NCBI GenBank assembly: GCA_030531915.1
Contig: JAUNMD010000047.1
Coordinates: 1 to 7,572, forward strand
Length of the DNA: 7,572 bases
Source: Pseudomonadota bacterium
GTDB taxonomy: Bacteria; Pseudomonadota; Alphaproteobacteria; Rs-D84
Direction: 5' to 3'
The notes under the pieces are model-generated. The model did no database searches. It was not told the origin of the DNA and saw only the letters and a program-made list of their open reading frames with translations. Of the stretch, positions 1-5,959 are shown piece by piece (positions within the stretch are counted from its first letter, which is position 1; the number at the start of each line of letters is the position of its first letter). The position numbers and the translations under genes are program-made.

Positions 1-737
1 CCGGTCAGATTGCTGGGCGCAGCGTTCGCTGTCAAGACACCGTTTTTACCCGCATTGCGCAAATCAACAACCAGTTGCAAAAATTCTTCGCATGTTGCAC
101 GTTTGCCGGCCAACATCTGGACATCGTCCATGATAAATGTATCGCATTTACGGCAGTAATCTTTGAATGCAAAGATTGTACGATCGTGCAATGCGCGTGT
201 AAATTCAGAAACAAATTCACCGCCCGACATCATAACTGTGCGACCCGCTGATGCATTTGCAACGCAACGCGCCAACAATGACTTGCCACAACCAGCCGGC
301 CCATAGATAAACAGAGGCGAGAATGCAACCGCGCCCGCCGCCAATTTTTTGCACGCCGACAACACAAACGCGTTTTCATCAGATGCAACAAATTCATCAA
401 AGTTTGCCGCCGCATCATCAGATGTCGCCGCCGCCGCTGGGGCAAATGACTGAACATTGTTGTCGTTTGCAACCGTGTTTGCCACCGCCGCACCACGAAC
501 CGCAATACGTACCGCCAAGCCAAATTCCGCCGCAACCGCATTCAATGTCGCACCATGTACGCCAGAAATAAAGTCAGCCGAGAATTGATTCTGGGCAGTC
601 AGCACCAATGTGTCATCAGAAATTTCAAAATTTAATGGGGCAATCCAAGACGAGAACGCAGCAGAATCCATTTTTGCGGCAATGGCCCCCTTGATTGTTT
701 CCAAGTTAGTCATTTTTTTTGTTGCCGCTGCCTGCAT
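1..737 (-). CDS. dnaA: Chromosomal replication initiator protein DnaA, N-terminal part (3' end cut by window edge)
   Basis: DnaA is the AAA+ initiator that binds and melts oriC and recruits the replicative helicase. Seen here are 245 codons. Residues about 12-74 resemble DnaA domain I (the helicase/DiaA-interaction domain, with a W-I-x-P-L motif near 31-35). A short Ala/Asp-rich linker follows at about 82-112. The AAA+ domain begins near F113-D-E-F, with a Walker A at 146-153 (GPAGCGKS), a helical stretch at 173-196 in the position of the initiator-specific motif, and a Walker B at 201-205 (FIMDD) followed by VQMLAGK. Domain IV, the DNA-binding part, lies outside the window. The ATG at 737-735 is chosen because AGGAGA sits 7 nt upstream; an internal ATG at 713 has no comparable site. 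Walker A has Ser where most DnaA proteins have Thr, and the usual SDRPP-like sensor I context reads TANAAPSN, so it is somewhat divergent. It lies downstream of dprA on the same strand across a 311-bp gap. Confidence 0.92.
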   Translation of the reverse strand, partial: MQAAATKKMTNLETIKGAIAAKMDSAAFSSWIAPLNFEISDDTLVLTAQNQFSADFISGVHGATLNAVAAEFGLAVRIAVRGAAVANTVANDNNVQSFAPAAAATSDDAAANFDEFVASDENAFVLSACKKLAAGAVAFSPLFIYGPAGCGKSLLARCVANASAGRTVMMSGGEFVSEFTRALHDRTIFAFKDYCRKCDTFIMDDVQMLAGKRATCEEFLQLVVDLRNAGKNGVLTANAAPSNLT

Positions 738-802
738 GTCGTTTCTCCTTTCCTTTCTCTAAAAGAGTTTCCTGCCAGCGCAAGAGTGTAAAAATCACCT
801 GC

Positions 803-848
803 ACATAAACGCTAAATTTTACTGTTTCATAAAATTTAGTGTTTATGT
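803..848. repeat. 46-bp inverted repeat: 18-bp arms, 10-nt loop, upstream of dnaA
   Basis: The left arm at 803-820 and the right arm at 831-848 are reverse complements at 17 of 18 positions; the loop is 821-830. The single mismatch (g811 against t840) would be a G-U wobble in plus-strand RNA but an A-C mismatch in minus-strand RNA. The stem is AT-rich and has no following U-tract in either direction, so it does not look like an intrinsic terminator. It ends 65 bp upstream of the dnaA start codon and would lie in the dnaA leader if transcription starts further upstream. It could be an operator, a cruciform or origin element, or the remnant of a small mobile palindrome. Confidence 0.8.
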
Positions 849-878
849 TAGCCCTACTTTTAACCCTCTCGCTTTGGT

Positions 879-901
879 GATTGAGTTTCTCGGTCTCAAT
901 C
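879..901. repeat. Short inverted repeat in the dnaA upstream region
   Basis: GATTGAG at 879-885 and CTCAATC at 895-901 form perfect 7-bp arms around a 9-nt spacer. There is no U-tract on either side. The role is unknown; it may be one of a series of protein-binding dyads in this gap. Confidence 0.5.
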
Positions 902-1017
902 GTTTTGGATACGTCAAATAAGTTATAAGATAAATTTCGATTTTCAACTAAATGTTAAACAATTTTTGAACATTTATTTTTTGACAACGATTCGTTTTTT
1001 TGCCCGATTTCCGCGGT

Positions 1018-1040
1018 TTGTATATACATTGTATAGACAA
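1018..1040. repeat. 23-bp operator-like dyad just after dprA
   Basis: Arms of 11 bp on either side of T1029 match at 10 of 11 positions (TTGTATATACA and, reverse-complemented, TTGTCTATACA). It begins 8 bp past the dprA stop codon in the direction of dnaA. The size and symmetry are typical of a site for a dimeric helix-turn-helix regulator. No regulator gene is in the window to pair it with. Confidence 0.5.
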
Positions 1041-1048
1041 GAAAAGAT

Positions 1049-2077
1049 TCACATACGAATATATCCACCGTCTACTTTTTGCACCAAACCCTGCAATTCT
1101 AGGACAACCAAATCGCGTTTAATTTCCAAAATACTTTTTTGGACAATTTCTGCCAATACAGATTCCGATACTGGAATCGCCCCCAGTTTATCTAACAAGG
1201 AATTTTCACCCGTATCTTTTTTTGATTTTTTTTGTAACGATTGGGAATCATTTTCCAATTCCGGGAAATCAGATGCCCCGATGCACAATTCTGCCACGCC
1301 CGATTTTATCAGCGAATTTGGGCCGGCGGCGCGGGAATCCGCGGGGTGCGACGGTATTGCATAAATTTTGCGCCCCATATCGGTTGCGAATCGGGCCGTG
1401 CGCATACTGCCGGATTGCATATCGGCCTCGCCCAGAATCAATTATTCCCCGATTCCCGCGACCCAGCGGTTACGCTGAACAAAGTTTTGTGCAACTGGCG
1501 TAAATCCAACCGGCATTTCGCTGACCACAACGCCATGCGAAACAATGTCCCAATACAACGATTCGTTTTCAACCGGCCATATATAATCAACCCCGCCCGC
1601 CAGAACGGCAATCGTCTGGGCACAACCCGCCGCACGCAACGCGCCACGATGCGCCGCGGTATCCGTACCAATCGCCATACCCGACACAACGGCGATACCG
1701 TGCGATGCAAATTCTGTGGCCAAATTTGCCATAAATTCCATACCCGCCGCGGTTGCATGGCGCGTTCCCACCATCGCAACGGCACGCCGACGCAACGTGT
1801 CCAGATTTCCACGCGCGGTCAATACCGGCGGGTGATTTTTTACCGCACGCAATGCCACCGGATACAGTTCATCGTCATCACATATATAATGTATATTTAA
1901 TTCGGCGGCGCGCGCCATTTCACGCATAACCGCATCACGATGCGCGACACTTGCATTCAATGCAGTGGCAGCGGCCGCCGCATCACCATCGAATCGGCGC
2001 AACAGTTCGCTATAACGTGCCGGCCCGATACCTGGACTGCGTAAAATCAATAATTTTTCAAACAGGTTTTTATTCAT
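1049..2077 (-). pseudogene. dprA: DNA-processing protein DprA (Smf), interrupted by one in-frame TAA
   Basis: DprA protects incoming single-stranded DNA and loads RecA during transformation. The reading frame is 342 codons with one internal stop, TAA at 1444-1442 (codon 212). Before it are an N-terminal helix-hairpin region (RSPGIGPARY), then a Rossmann core with VGTRHATAAG, SGMAIGTDTAAH, GGVDYIWPVEN, SEMPVG and NFVQRNRWVAGIGE. After it the core resumes in the same frame with LILGEADMQSGSMRTARFA, GRKIYAIPS and GPNSLIKSG, ending in the C-terminal winged helix (GYIRM) and TGA. Aligned from memory with the usual GLSxxxLVVEA segment, the stop replaces exactly one residue with no indel. The start at 2077 is chosen because it gives the normal DprA N-terminus and lies past the upstream terminator, although its ribosome site is weak. 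A TTG directly after the TAA, with GGGGA upstream, could allow reinitiation. A recent nonsense mutation or a sequencing error is more likely than a functional split gene. Confidence 0.88.
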
Positions 2078-2117
2078 ACCAATCACTATAAAAAAATTCA
2101 CATATATATTAAAAGCA

Positions 2118-2146
2118 AAAAACGACCCAAAATGTGGGTCGTTTTT
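2118..2146 (-). terminator. Intrinsic terminator of the exported-protein gene
   Basis: CGACCCA at 2123-2129 pairs with TGGGTCG at 2135-2141 around a 5-nt loop, and the stem is extended by A-tracts and T-tracts (2118-2122 with 2142-2146). On the minus strand the stem runs into a T-rich tail. It lies 27 bp past the TAA of the exported-protein gene and separates that gene from dprA, so dprA must start transcription within the 40 bp that follow or depend on read-through. Confidence 0.85.
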
Positions 2147-2172
2147 CAATTTCCAATATCTCACGCACGGGA

Positions 2173-3027
2173 TTATTTCATGGCGTTCAAAATACCTTCG
2201 AAATCATATTCCTTGCATGCTTCTGGCTGATTGTCATCAGTCCAGATATCTTTATTGCATTCATCAACCAAGGCACGCAGATTATTCTTAAATTCAGTAT
2301 ACTGCGTTGGGTTCTTTTCTTTCAGTGTCAACAACTGGCTCTTTAACACTTGGTCATCACTCAGGTTCTTGTTCTTTTGACCCTGAACCTTGCCCCCAAT
2401 CAGTTTATTACCAAACAATTCCATAATGCCAACACCAACACCGGCCCCACCAACCGCACCGCCAACGGTCGCCCATGTACGTGCGGTCTTTTTCGCGTCC
2501 AACATACGCTGTTTCAATGTACCTTCGTCCGCCCATGCGCCACAGGTTATATTCTGACCCCATTCAAAATACTTTGCGGGAATATCAGATGTGCTGACGC
2601 GGTTATCGGTTGATTTAACCTCTACCCTGACAAAGCATGTGTTGTTTTCAGGATTCTCGGTATCTTCGACCATTGTCGCATAGTTATCACGATTGCTGTA
2701 ACGCGACGCCCAAACAAACGTATTACCAATACCAATATTATTATTGATGCACGCGTTTTTTTCCTTTTCACGGGTATCAACGGTCTTGTTTTCCGCAACC
2801 GGTTCAACACGCGCACTGGATTTGTTTTCGCTGGTCGTGTCAGATGCGGTTGAATTTGCCGCCGACGCCATCGCCGTAATTTGGTTTGTCGACGCGGTCG
2901 TCGCACGACGCGGCGCATTTGTTACCATCTGGGTCTGCATAGAACGACGTGCCTGACCGGCGGGTGATGCCGCCATTGCCGGCATTGCAATCAAACCACA
3001 CATAACAAAATATAGAATTTTATTCAT
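2173..3027 (-). CDS. Predicted exported protein with glycine-zipper segment, function unknown
   Basis: I do not recognise this 284-residue protein. Residues 1-19 form a Sec signal peptide (MNKILYFVMCGLIAMPAMA, likely cleaved before AS), so it is probably periplasmic or outer-membrane associated. A low-complexity Ser/Thr/Ala/Asn linker spans about 20-90. A compact region at about 91-165 has cysteines at 93, 131 and 162. A glycine-rich hydrophobic stretch at about 186-212 (VGGAVGGAGVGVG) resembles a glycine zipper of the kind that packs in membranes. The charged C-terminal part carries Cys257 and Cys271. The mature chain has five cysteines, so disulfides are plausible. The ATG at 3027 has AAGGGA about 5 nt upstream. 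It is monocistronic by its own promoter and terminator, and sits between plsY and dprA, which are usually direct neighbours in Alphaproteobacteria, so it looks like a lineage-specific insertion. No catalytic motif was seen. Confidence 0.85.
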   Translation of the reverse strand: MNKILYFVMCGLIAMPAMAASPAGQARRSMQTQMVTNAPRRATTASTNQITAMASAANSTASDTTSENKSSARVEPVAENKTVDTREKEKNACINNNIGIGNTFVWASRYSNRDNYATMVEDTENPENNTCFVRVEVKSTDNRVSTSDIPAKYFEWGQNITCGAWADEGTLKQRMLDAKKTARTWATVGGAVGGAGVGVGIMELFGNKLIGGKVQGQKNKNLSDDQVLKSQLLTLKEKNPTQYTEFKNNLRALVDECNKDIWTDDNQPEACKEYDFEGILNAMK

Positions 3028-3054
3028 TCTGTCCCTTCCCTAATTCTTTCCCGC

Positions 3055-3083
3055 ATTATATCACAAATCGCATAAAAAATAAA
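3055..3083 (-). promoter_or_regulatory. Likely promoter of the exported-protein gene
   Basis: The minus strand carries a perfect TATAAT at 3060-3055 preceded by TG plus one base (an extended -10). A weak TTTATT lies 17 bp upstream at 3083-3078. It lies just downstream of the plsY terminator and about 28 bp before the ATG, a sensible position for an independent promoter. Confidence 0.5.
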
Positions 3084-3103
3084 GACCAAATACAAAAGAA
3101 AAA

Positions 3104-3119
3104 GGGGCGCACGCGCCCC
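3104..3119 (-). terminator. Intrinsic terminator of plsY
   Basis: GGGGCG at 3104-3109 pairs with CGCCCC at 3114-3119 around a 4-nt loop. On the minus strand the stem is followed by TTTTTCTTTT, a good U-tract. It lies about 10 bp past the plsY stop codon. Confidence 0.85.
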
Positions 3120-3128
3120 CAATAAAAA

Positions 3129-3716
3129 CTATTTTTTCCATTTCCATTTAATGGTTGATTCTGTGCCATGCACCAGACGGCTGATATTTTCACGATGCCG
3201 CCACAGGCACAGCAATCCCATTGCCAAGAATGCAAATCCCGTCTGCGTTCCAATAACAAAACCAAATATCGGCATCAAACAAAACACCACAACCGCGCCC
3301 AGTGATGAATACCCCGACGTCAATGCCACAATCAGCCATTCAATACCGCATATCACAAACGCCGCCGGACTGATTGCCAAAATTGTACCAAACAGCGATG
3401 AAATCCCCTTGCCCCCGTGGAAACGCAACCACACAGGATAGCAATGCCCAACAATCGCCGCGAACCCACACCATGCGGCAAATGCATCACCACCAACGGC
3501 GCGCCCGATAAAAACCGCTGCAATCGCCTTGGCCATGTCCAACAACCAAACCGCACCCGCCATGCGCAGACCACCCACGCGCATAACGTTTGTTGCACCG
3601 ATGTTACCACTGCCAACCTTGCGCAAATCCCCCTTGCCCATCAGGCGTGTAAACACCAATCCCATGGGTATCGAACCCAGTAAATAAGAAATAATTATCG
3701 CAAATGCATACATCAT
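3129..3716 (-). CDS. plsY: Glycerol-3-phosphate acyltransferase PlsY
   Basis: PlsY is an inner-membrane enzyme that transfers the acyl group of acyl-phosphate (made by PlsX) to the 1-position of glycerol-3-phosphate, the first step of phospholipid synthesis. At 195 residues the length is normal for the family. The family motifs are all present: SYLLGSIPMG near 10-19, the phosphate-binding loop GSGNIGATNVMR at 35-46, GHCYPVWLRFHGGKG at 90-104, and WRHRENISRLVHGTES at 172-187. Several hydrophobic segments match the multi-pass topology. Two ATG codons stand in tandem (3716 and 3713); AAGGA about 8 nt upstream of the first favours 3716. The C-terminus is lysine-rich (KWKWKK). It is divergent from rpsT and ends at its own terminator, so it is probably monocistronic here. 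dprA, its usual neighbour, lies one gene downstream. Confidence 0.96.
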   Translation of the reverse strand: MMYAFAIIISYLLGSIPMGLVFTRLMGKGDLRKVGSGNIGATNVMRVGGLRMAGAVWLLDMAKAIAAVFIGRAVGGDAFAAWCGFAAIVGHCYPVWLRFHGGKGISSLFGTILAISPAAFVICGIEWLIVALTSGYSSLGAVVVFCLMPIFGFVIGTQTGFAFLAMGLLCLWRHRENISRLVHGTESTIKWKWKK

Positions 3717-3727
3717 TTTATTTTTCC

Positions 3728-3755
3728 TTGATTTTATGTTTGTTTTTTATAGAAT
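3728..3755 (+). promoter_or_regulatory. Likely rpsT promoter
   Basis: TTGATT at 3728-3733 and TAGAAT at 3750-3755 are separated by 16 bp, about 35 bp before the rpsT start codon. The -10 overlaps the candidate -10 of the divergent plsY promoter, so the two may compete for polymerase. Confidence 0.45.
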
Positions 3756-3774
3756 AGCAGGAAACTTGACTAAA
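3746..3774 (-). promoter_or_regulatory. Possible plsY promoter
   Basis: On the minus strand, TTTAGT (3774-3769) and TATAAA (3751-3746) are separated by 17 bp, about 30 bp before the plsY ATG. The -35 match is weak and the call rests mostly on position. Confidence 0.35.
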
Positions 3775-3789
3775 TAAAAGGAAAATAAA

Positions 3790-4050
3790 GTGGCAAATCA
3801 TAAGTCATCTGAAAAAAGAATTTTGGTCACGGAAAAGAAAAACGCCGTGAACACCGCCCGCCGCAGTGCTGTTAAAACAGCTGCGAAAAAGGCATTGGTT
3901 GCAATCGAATCTGGGGACAAGGCCGCAGCAACAGCCGCCGCACGTGCCGCAGAAAGCAAGATTATGAAATCCGCTGGCAAGGTTATGCCAAAGCAGCGTG
4001 CCGCGCGCAAGATTTCTCGTCTGGCGAAAAAAGTTTCCAAGATGGCCTAG
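3790..4050 (+). CDS. rpsT: Small ribosomal subunit protein bS20
   Basis: S20 binds 16S rRNA helices 9 and 44 and helps assemble the 30S subunit. The 86-residue length and the basic, Ala/Lys-rich composition are typical, and the N-terminus MANHKSSEKR matches the family signature. The C-terminal part (MPKQRAARKISRLAKKVSK) is the usual basic helix. Translation starts at a GTG: AAGG lies about 8 nt upstream and no in-frame ATG gives the family N-terminus. E. coli rpsT also uses a non-AUG start (UUG), where the weak start is part of autoregulation by S20; the same could hold here by inference. The gene is flanked by a plus-strand promoter and two terminators, so it is a single-gene unit. In many Alphaproteobacteria dnaA lies beside rpsT; here dnaA is about 3 kb away on the opposite strand. 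Confidence 0.97.
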   Translation: MANHKSSEKRILVTEKKNAVNTARRSAVKTAAKKALVAIESGDKAAATAAARAAESKIMKSAGKVMPKQRAARKISRLAKKVSKMA

Positions 4051-4072
4051 TGCCATTGTGGCAAAATATATT

Positions 4073-4096
4073 GGCGCACATTCCTGTGCGCCTTTT
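4073..4096 (+). terminator. Intrinsic terminator of rpsT
   Basis: GGCGCACA at 4073-4080 pairs perfectly with TGTGCGCC at 4085-4092 around TTCC, followed by TTTT. It lies 22 bp past the stop codon. A smaller 5-bp hairpin (4051-4063) immediately after the stop precedes it. Confidence 0.88.
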
Positions 4097-4103
4097 GCTG
4101 TAT

Positions 4104-4133
4104 AAAAAATCCGCCCCTTTGGCGGATTTTTTT
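4104..4133. terminator. Bidirectional intrinsic terminator
   Basis: TCCGCC at 4110-4115 pairs with GGCGGA at 4121-4126 around a 5-nt loop, with six A on the left and seven T on the right extending the stem and giving U-tracts in both directions. It backs up the rpsT terminator on the plus strand and would also end any minus-strand transcript crossing 4134-4269. Confidence 0.85.
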
Positions 4134-4269
4134 CAAAGCGCGCTTTCGCTGTACACGGTCGGCACAGATGCAGCAAGAACGCGGTTCGCAAACGACACAC
4201 TGGCTAGTGACGGAGCAATCCAATAAATAAAACTTTGTCAACCATCTGATTGGCACGCTCTCTAAAAAT
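4134..4269. other. Unassigned island between two bidirectional terminators
   Basis: These 136 bp carry no convincing protein gene, tRNA or SRP RNA signature. A 12-bp palindrome (AAAGCGCGCTTT) sits at 4135-4146. The minus strand has a consensus TTGACA at 4241-4236, but the hexamers 16-18 bp downstream are poor -10 matches. Terminators on both sides would give a discrete transcript if a promoter were active, so a small RNA gene is possible but unsupported. It may equally be neutral spacer or gene remnant. Confidence 0.3.
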
Positions 4270-4299
4270 AAAACCGGCAATTGCCGGTTTTGTTTTTTT
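4270..4299. terminator. Bidirectional terminator after the secretin gene
   Basis: A perfect 20-bp palindrome at 4271-4290 (AAACCGGC, AATT loop, GCCGGTTT) directly follows the secretin stop codon on the minus strand, with a T-rich tail (TATTTTT). The plus strand has TTTTGTTTTTTT. It ends the TcpQ-secretin operon and would stop any plus-strand transcription entering it. Confidence 0.88.
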
Positions 4300-5926
4300 A
4301 ATTCAGTGGTGCGCCCCAATGTTGTTGGATACTGCGTTCGGCATCCATCGGGCTGACCAATACCTGTGGGGTCAAGATAACCACCAGCGTATCACGCGTC
4401 GCCGATGTTTCGCGCGACCCAGACAGTGCCATAAAGTCCGGATCACCCAAGCCATAACGCGTATCATTATTGGTCTGCTTTTCAAACCCAGACACAACCA
4501 ACATCTGGCCAGATTCCATGATAACTTCTTGCATGAAACTGCGCTCTTCAACCTCTGGCAACTGCAATGTAACCTCGCCAATGGTCTGGGTTGACATTTT
4601 CAGCAATTCACGAACCGACATACGGAACAACAACAAAATCTTGCCATTTTCCAGAACGTTCGGCAACAACTGCATCGAGAACCCAGTTTCCAAATCGTCC
4701 TGATCAACCGTGCTGGATTCAACCGTTGTAAAGTTACGGGATTCAAAACGTTTGATGTAACCTGTGGTCTTGGTGTTATTGACCGGCGCGACACGATTGC
4801 TGCGGGTTGTAACACCAACGTTGGTCACCAACGATACTTTGCCCTGCTTTGCCAACGCCTCAATCAACGCGGCACTGCCGGCGGCACGTGCCAATGAACC
4901 ATTTTTAATTTGGTCTGCGGTGTATGCACCTGATACTTCCTTGCCACCCTCGGTATGGGTTGCACCCGCCAACGCCGATACAGTATTCGACAGAACGGCG
5001 ATGTTCATGGAACTGGCCTCGGTCGTGGCCAAATTATTCTTTGGATTCGCAACGATGTTCAGACCAGACGCGCTGTTGATTGCCGCCGCCAAGTTCAAAC
5101 CAAATGCCGAATCGTTCGAGATAGACACCTGCAAAACCTTGACATCAATGGTCACCAACTGGGACAGACGTTTATTCTGTCTGTTGATATAGTCGCCGAC
5201 GCGTGCCAGAACAGATGGTGGTGCGGTAACGGTGATTGTGCCCAAACTGCGCGATACGGTAAAATCAGCATTTTGGGATTTACCAATAATACCCGAAATC
5301 GCCTTTTCGATTTCGTCCCATTCTTTTAACGTGGATTCCAACGCAACCTGATTACCATCGTCGGTCTGAACCGCGGTCTGGTACGATACGTCTGTACCCA
5401 GCGCATATAAAGTAAATGTCTTGGTTTCCGTTTCATAGAATACAATCGATGTTTTGTCATAGTACCACAGCAAATCCAAATCGGTCGCAACCTGTGACAA
5501 CAAACCCGACAATTTGCCAGTGTACGCAACATTGATTGTCTTTTTCAATTTTTCAGAATTTACCTGACTGTCAATTTTGACCGGAATACCTGTTATCGAA
5601 TGCACATCATTTGCAAAGACCTGTAATGTCACGGGCTCGTTCAGCAAAATAGTAACACCTGTATCGGTTTCAAATTGCGATGGCAAATTATTGCGATGTT
5701 CCAGAACTGTTGACTTGCTGCCCAACCATACCCCTTCGGACATAGAAACTGTATCGCCACTGGCAACCTTGGCCGTTGGATTTTTGGCCATTTCAAATGC
5801 ATCATATGCATTGATAAAGTTCTGGTCAACGGTCGCCGCAACCTTGGCTGATTCACGTGCCGTACACGCCGCCAGCGCAACGCCCAGCACACTGAACATA
5901 AATAACATCTTGAATGATTTCGTCAT
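4298..5926 (-). CDS. pilN: PilN-type secretin lipoprotein of the type IVb pilus family
   Basis: Secretins form the outer-membrane ring through which type IV pili or secreted proteins pass. The 542-residue chain begins with a lipoprotein signal peptide ending in LAAC (Cys21), as in PilN of plasmid R64, BfpB and TcpC. Short secretin N-domains follow at about 90-135 (VTILLNEPVTLQVFANDV) and 135-190 (YTGKLSGLLSQVATDLDLLWYYD, then TFTLYALG). The secretin core occupies about 228-525, with VTIDVKVLQVSISNDSAFGLNL, the VTTRSNRVAPV stretch, LETGFSMQLLPNVLENGKILLLF and LPEVEERSFMQEVIMESGQMLVVSGFEK. The length is normal for the PilN group. The ATG at 5926 has AGGAG about 8 nt upstream. It follows the TcpQ-domain gene by 33 bp and ends at a terminator, so the two form a bicistronic operon. 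The family assignment is firm; whether it serves a pilus, secretion or DNA uptake cannot be told here. Confidence 0.93.
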   Translation of the reverse strand: MTKSFKMLFMFSVLGVALAACTARESAKVAATVDQNFINAYDAFEMAKNPTAKVASGDTVSMSEGVWLGSKSTVLEHRNNLPSQFETDTGVTILLNEPVTLQVFANDVHSITGIPVKIDSQVNSEKLKKTINVAYTGKLSGLLSQVATDLDLLWYYDKTSIVFYETETKTFTLYALGTDVSYQTAVQTDDGNQVALESTLKEWDEIEKAISGIIGKSQNADFTVSRSLGTITVTAPPSVLARVGDYINRQNKRLSQLVTIDVKVLQVSISNDSAFGLNLAAAINSASGLNIVANPKNNLATTEASSMNIAVLSNTVSALAGATHTEGGKEVSGAYTADQIKNGSLARAAGSAALIEALAKQGKVSLVTNVGVTTRSNRVAPVNNTKTTGYIKRFESRNFTTVESSTVDQDDLETGFSMQLLPNVLENGKILLLFRMSVRELLKMSTQTIGEVTLQLPEVEERSFMQEVIMESGQMLVVSGFEKQTNNDTRYGLGDPDFMALSGSRETSATRDTLVVILTPQVLVSPMDAERSIQQHWGAPLN

Positions 5927-5959
5927 TATTCTTTCTCCTACGGCAACGCGACTGCGTTT

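Larger units (their letters stand above)
738..1048. other. AT-rich dprA-dnaA intergenic region with several dyads; candidate dnaA control region or origin
   Basis: This 311-bp gap has no convincing gene on either strand. It is AT-rich, especially at 905-1010, and holds at least four inverted repeats: 803-848, 879-901, 950-975 (AAATGTT, 12-nt spacer, AACATTT) and 1018-1040. No GC-rich stem followed by a U-tract is present, so read-through from dprA into dnaA is possible. I see no clear sigma70 promoter for dnaA; TATAAC on the minus strand near 921-926 is the best -10-like hexamer but lacks a good -35. I found no consensus DnaA box (TTATNCACA) on either strand, so calling it oriC would be inference from position, AT content and dyads only. 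Confidence 0.45.

Noticed and set aside
957..971. Possible alphaproteobacterial LexA box (GTTC-N7-GTTC) on the minus strand
   Set aside because: The sequence reads GTTC-N7-GTTT, one mismatch in an AT-rich region where chance matches are likely, and no damage-response gene arrangement supports it.
1241..1900. A 219-codon plus-strand open frame opposite dprA
   Set aside because: It is a shadow of dprA: composition is Arg/Thr/His-rich, there is no ribosome site or known motif, and the minus strand encodes clear DprA motifs throughout.
1442..2164. A longer dprA start at 2164 adding 29 residues
   Set aside because: The extension would be read through the upstream terminator hairpin and has no DprA similarity; the family N-terminus begins at 2077.
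4188..4226. A tmRNA-tag-like reading (GCA AAC GAC..., peptide ANDTLASDGAIQ, then TAA)
   Set aside because: The CGCAAACGAC start resembles real tags, but the peptide lacks the hydrophobic LAA/AVAA-type end, and I see no tRNA-like acceptor piece with CCA nor the usual coding-piece 5' end nearby. A tmRNA covariance search would settle it.
4764..5329. Plus-strand open frames of 124-142 codons opposite the secretin gene
   Set aside because: They are antisense shadows of a well-supported secretin, with no ribosome sites or recognisable domains.
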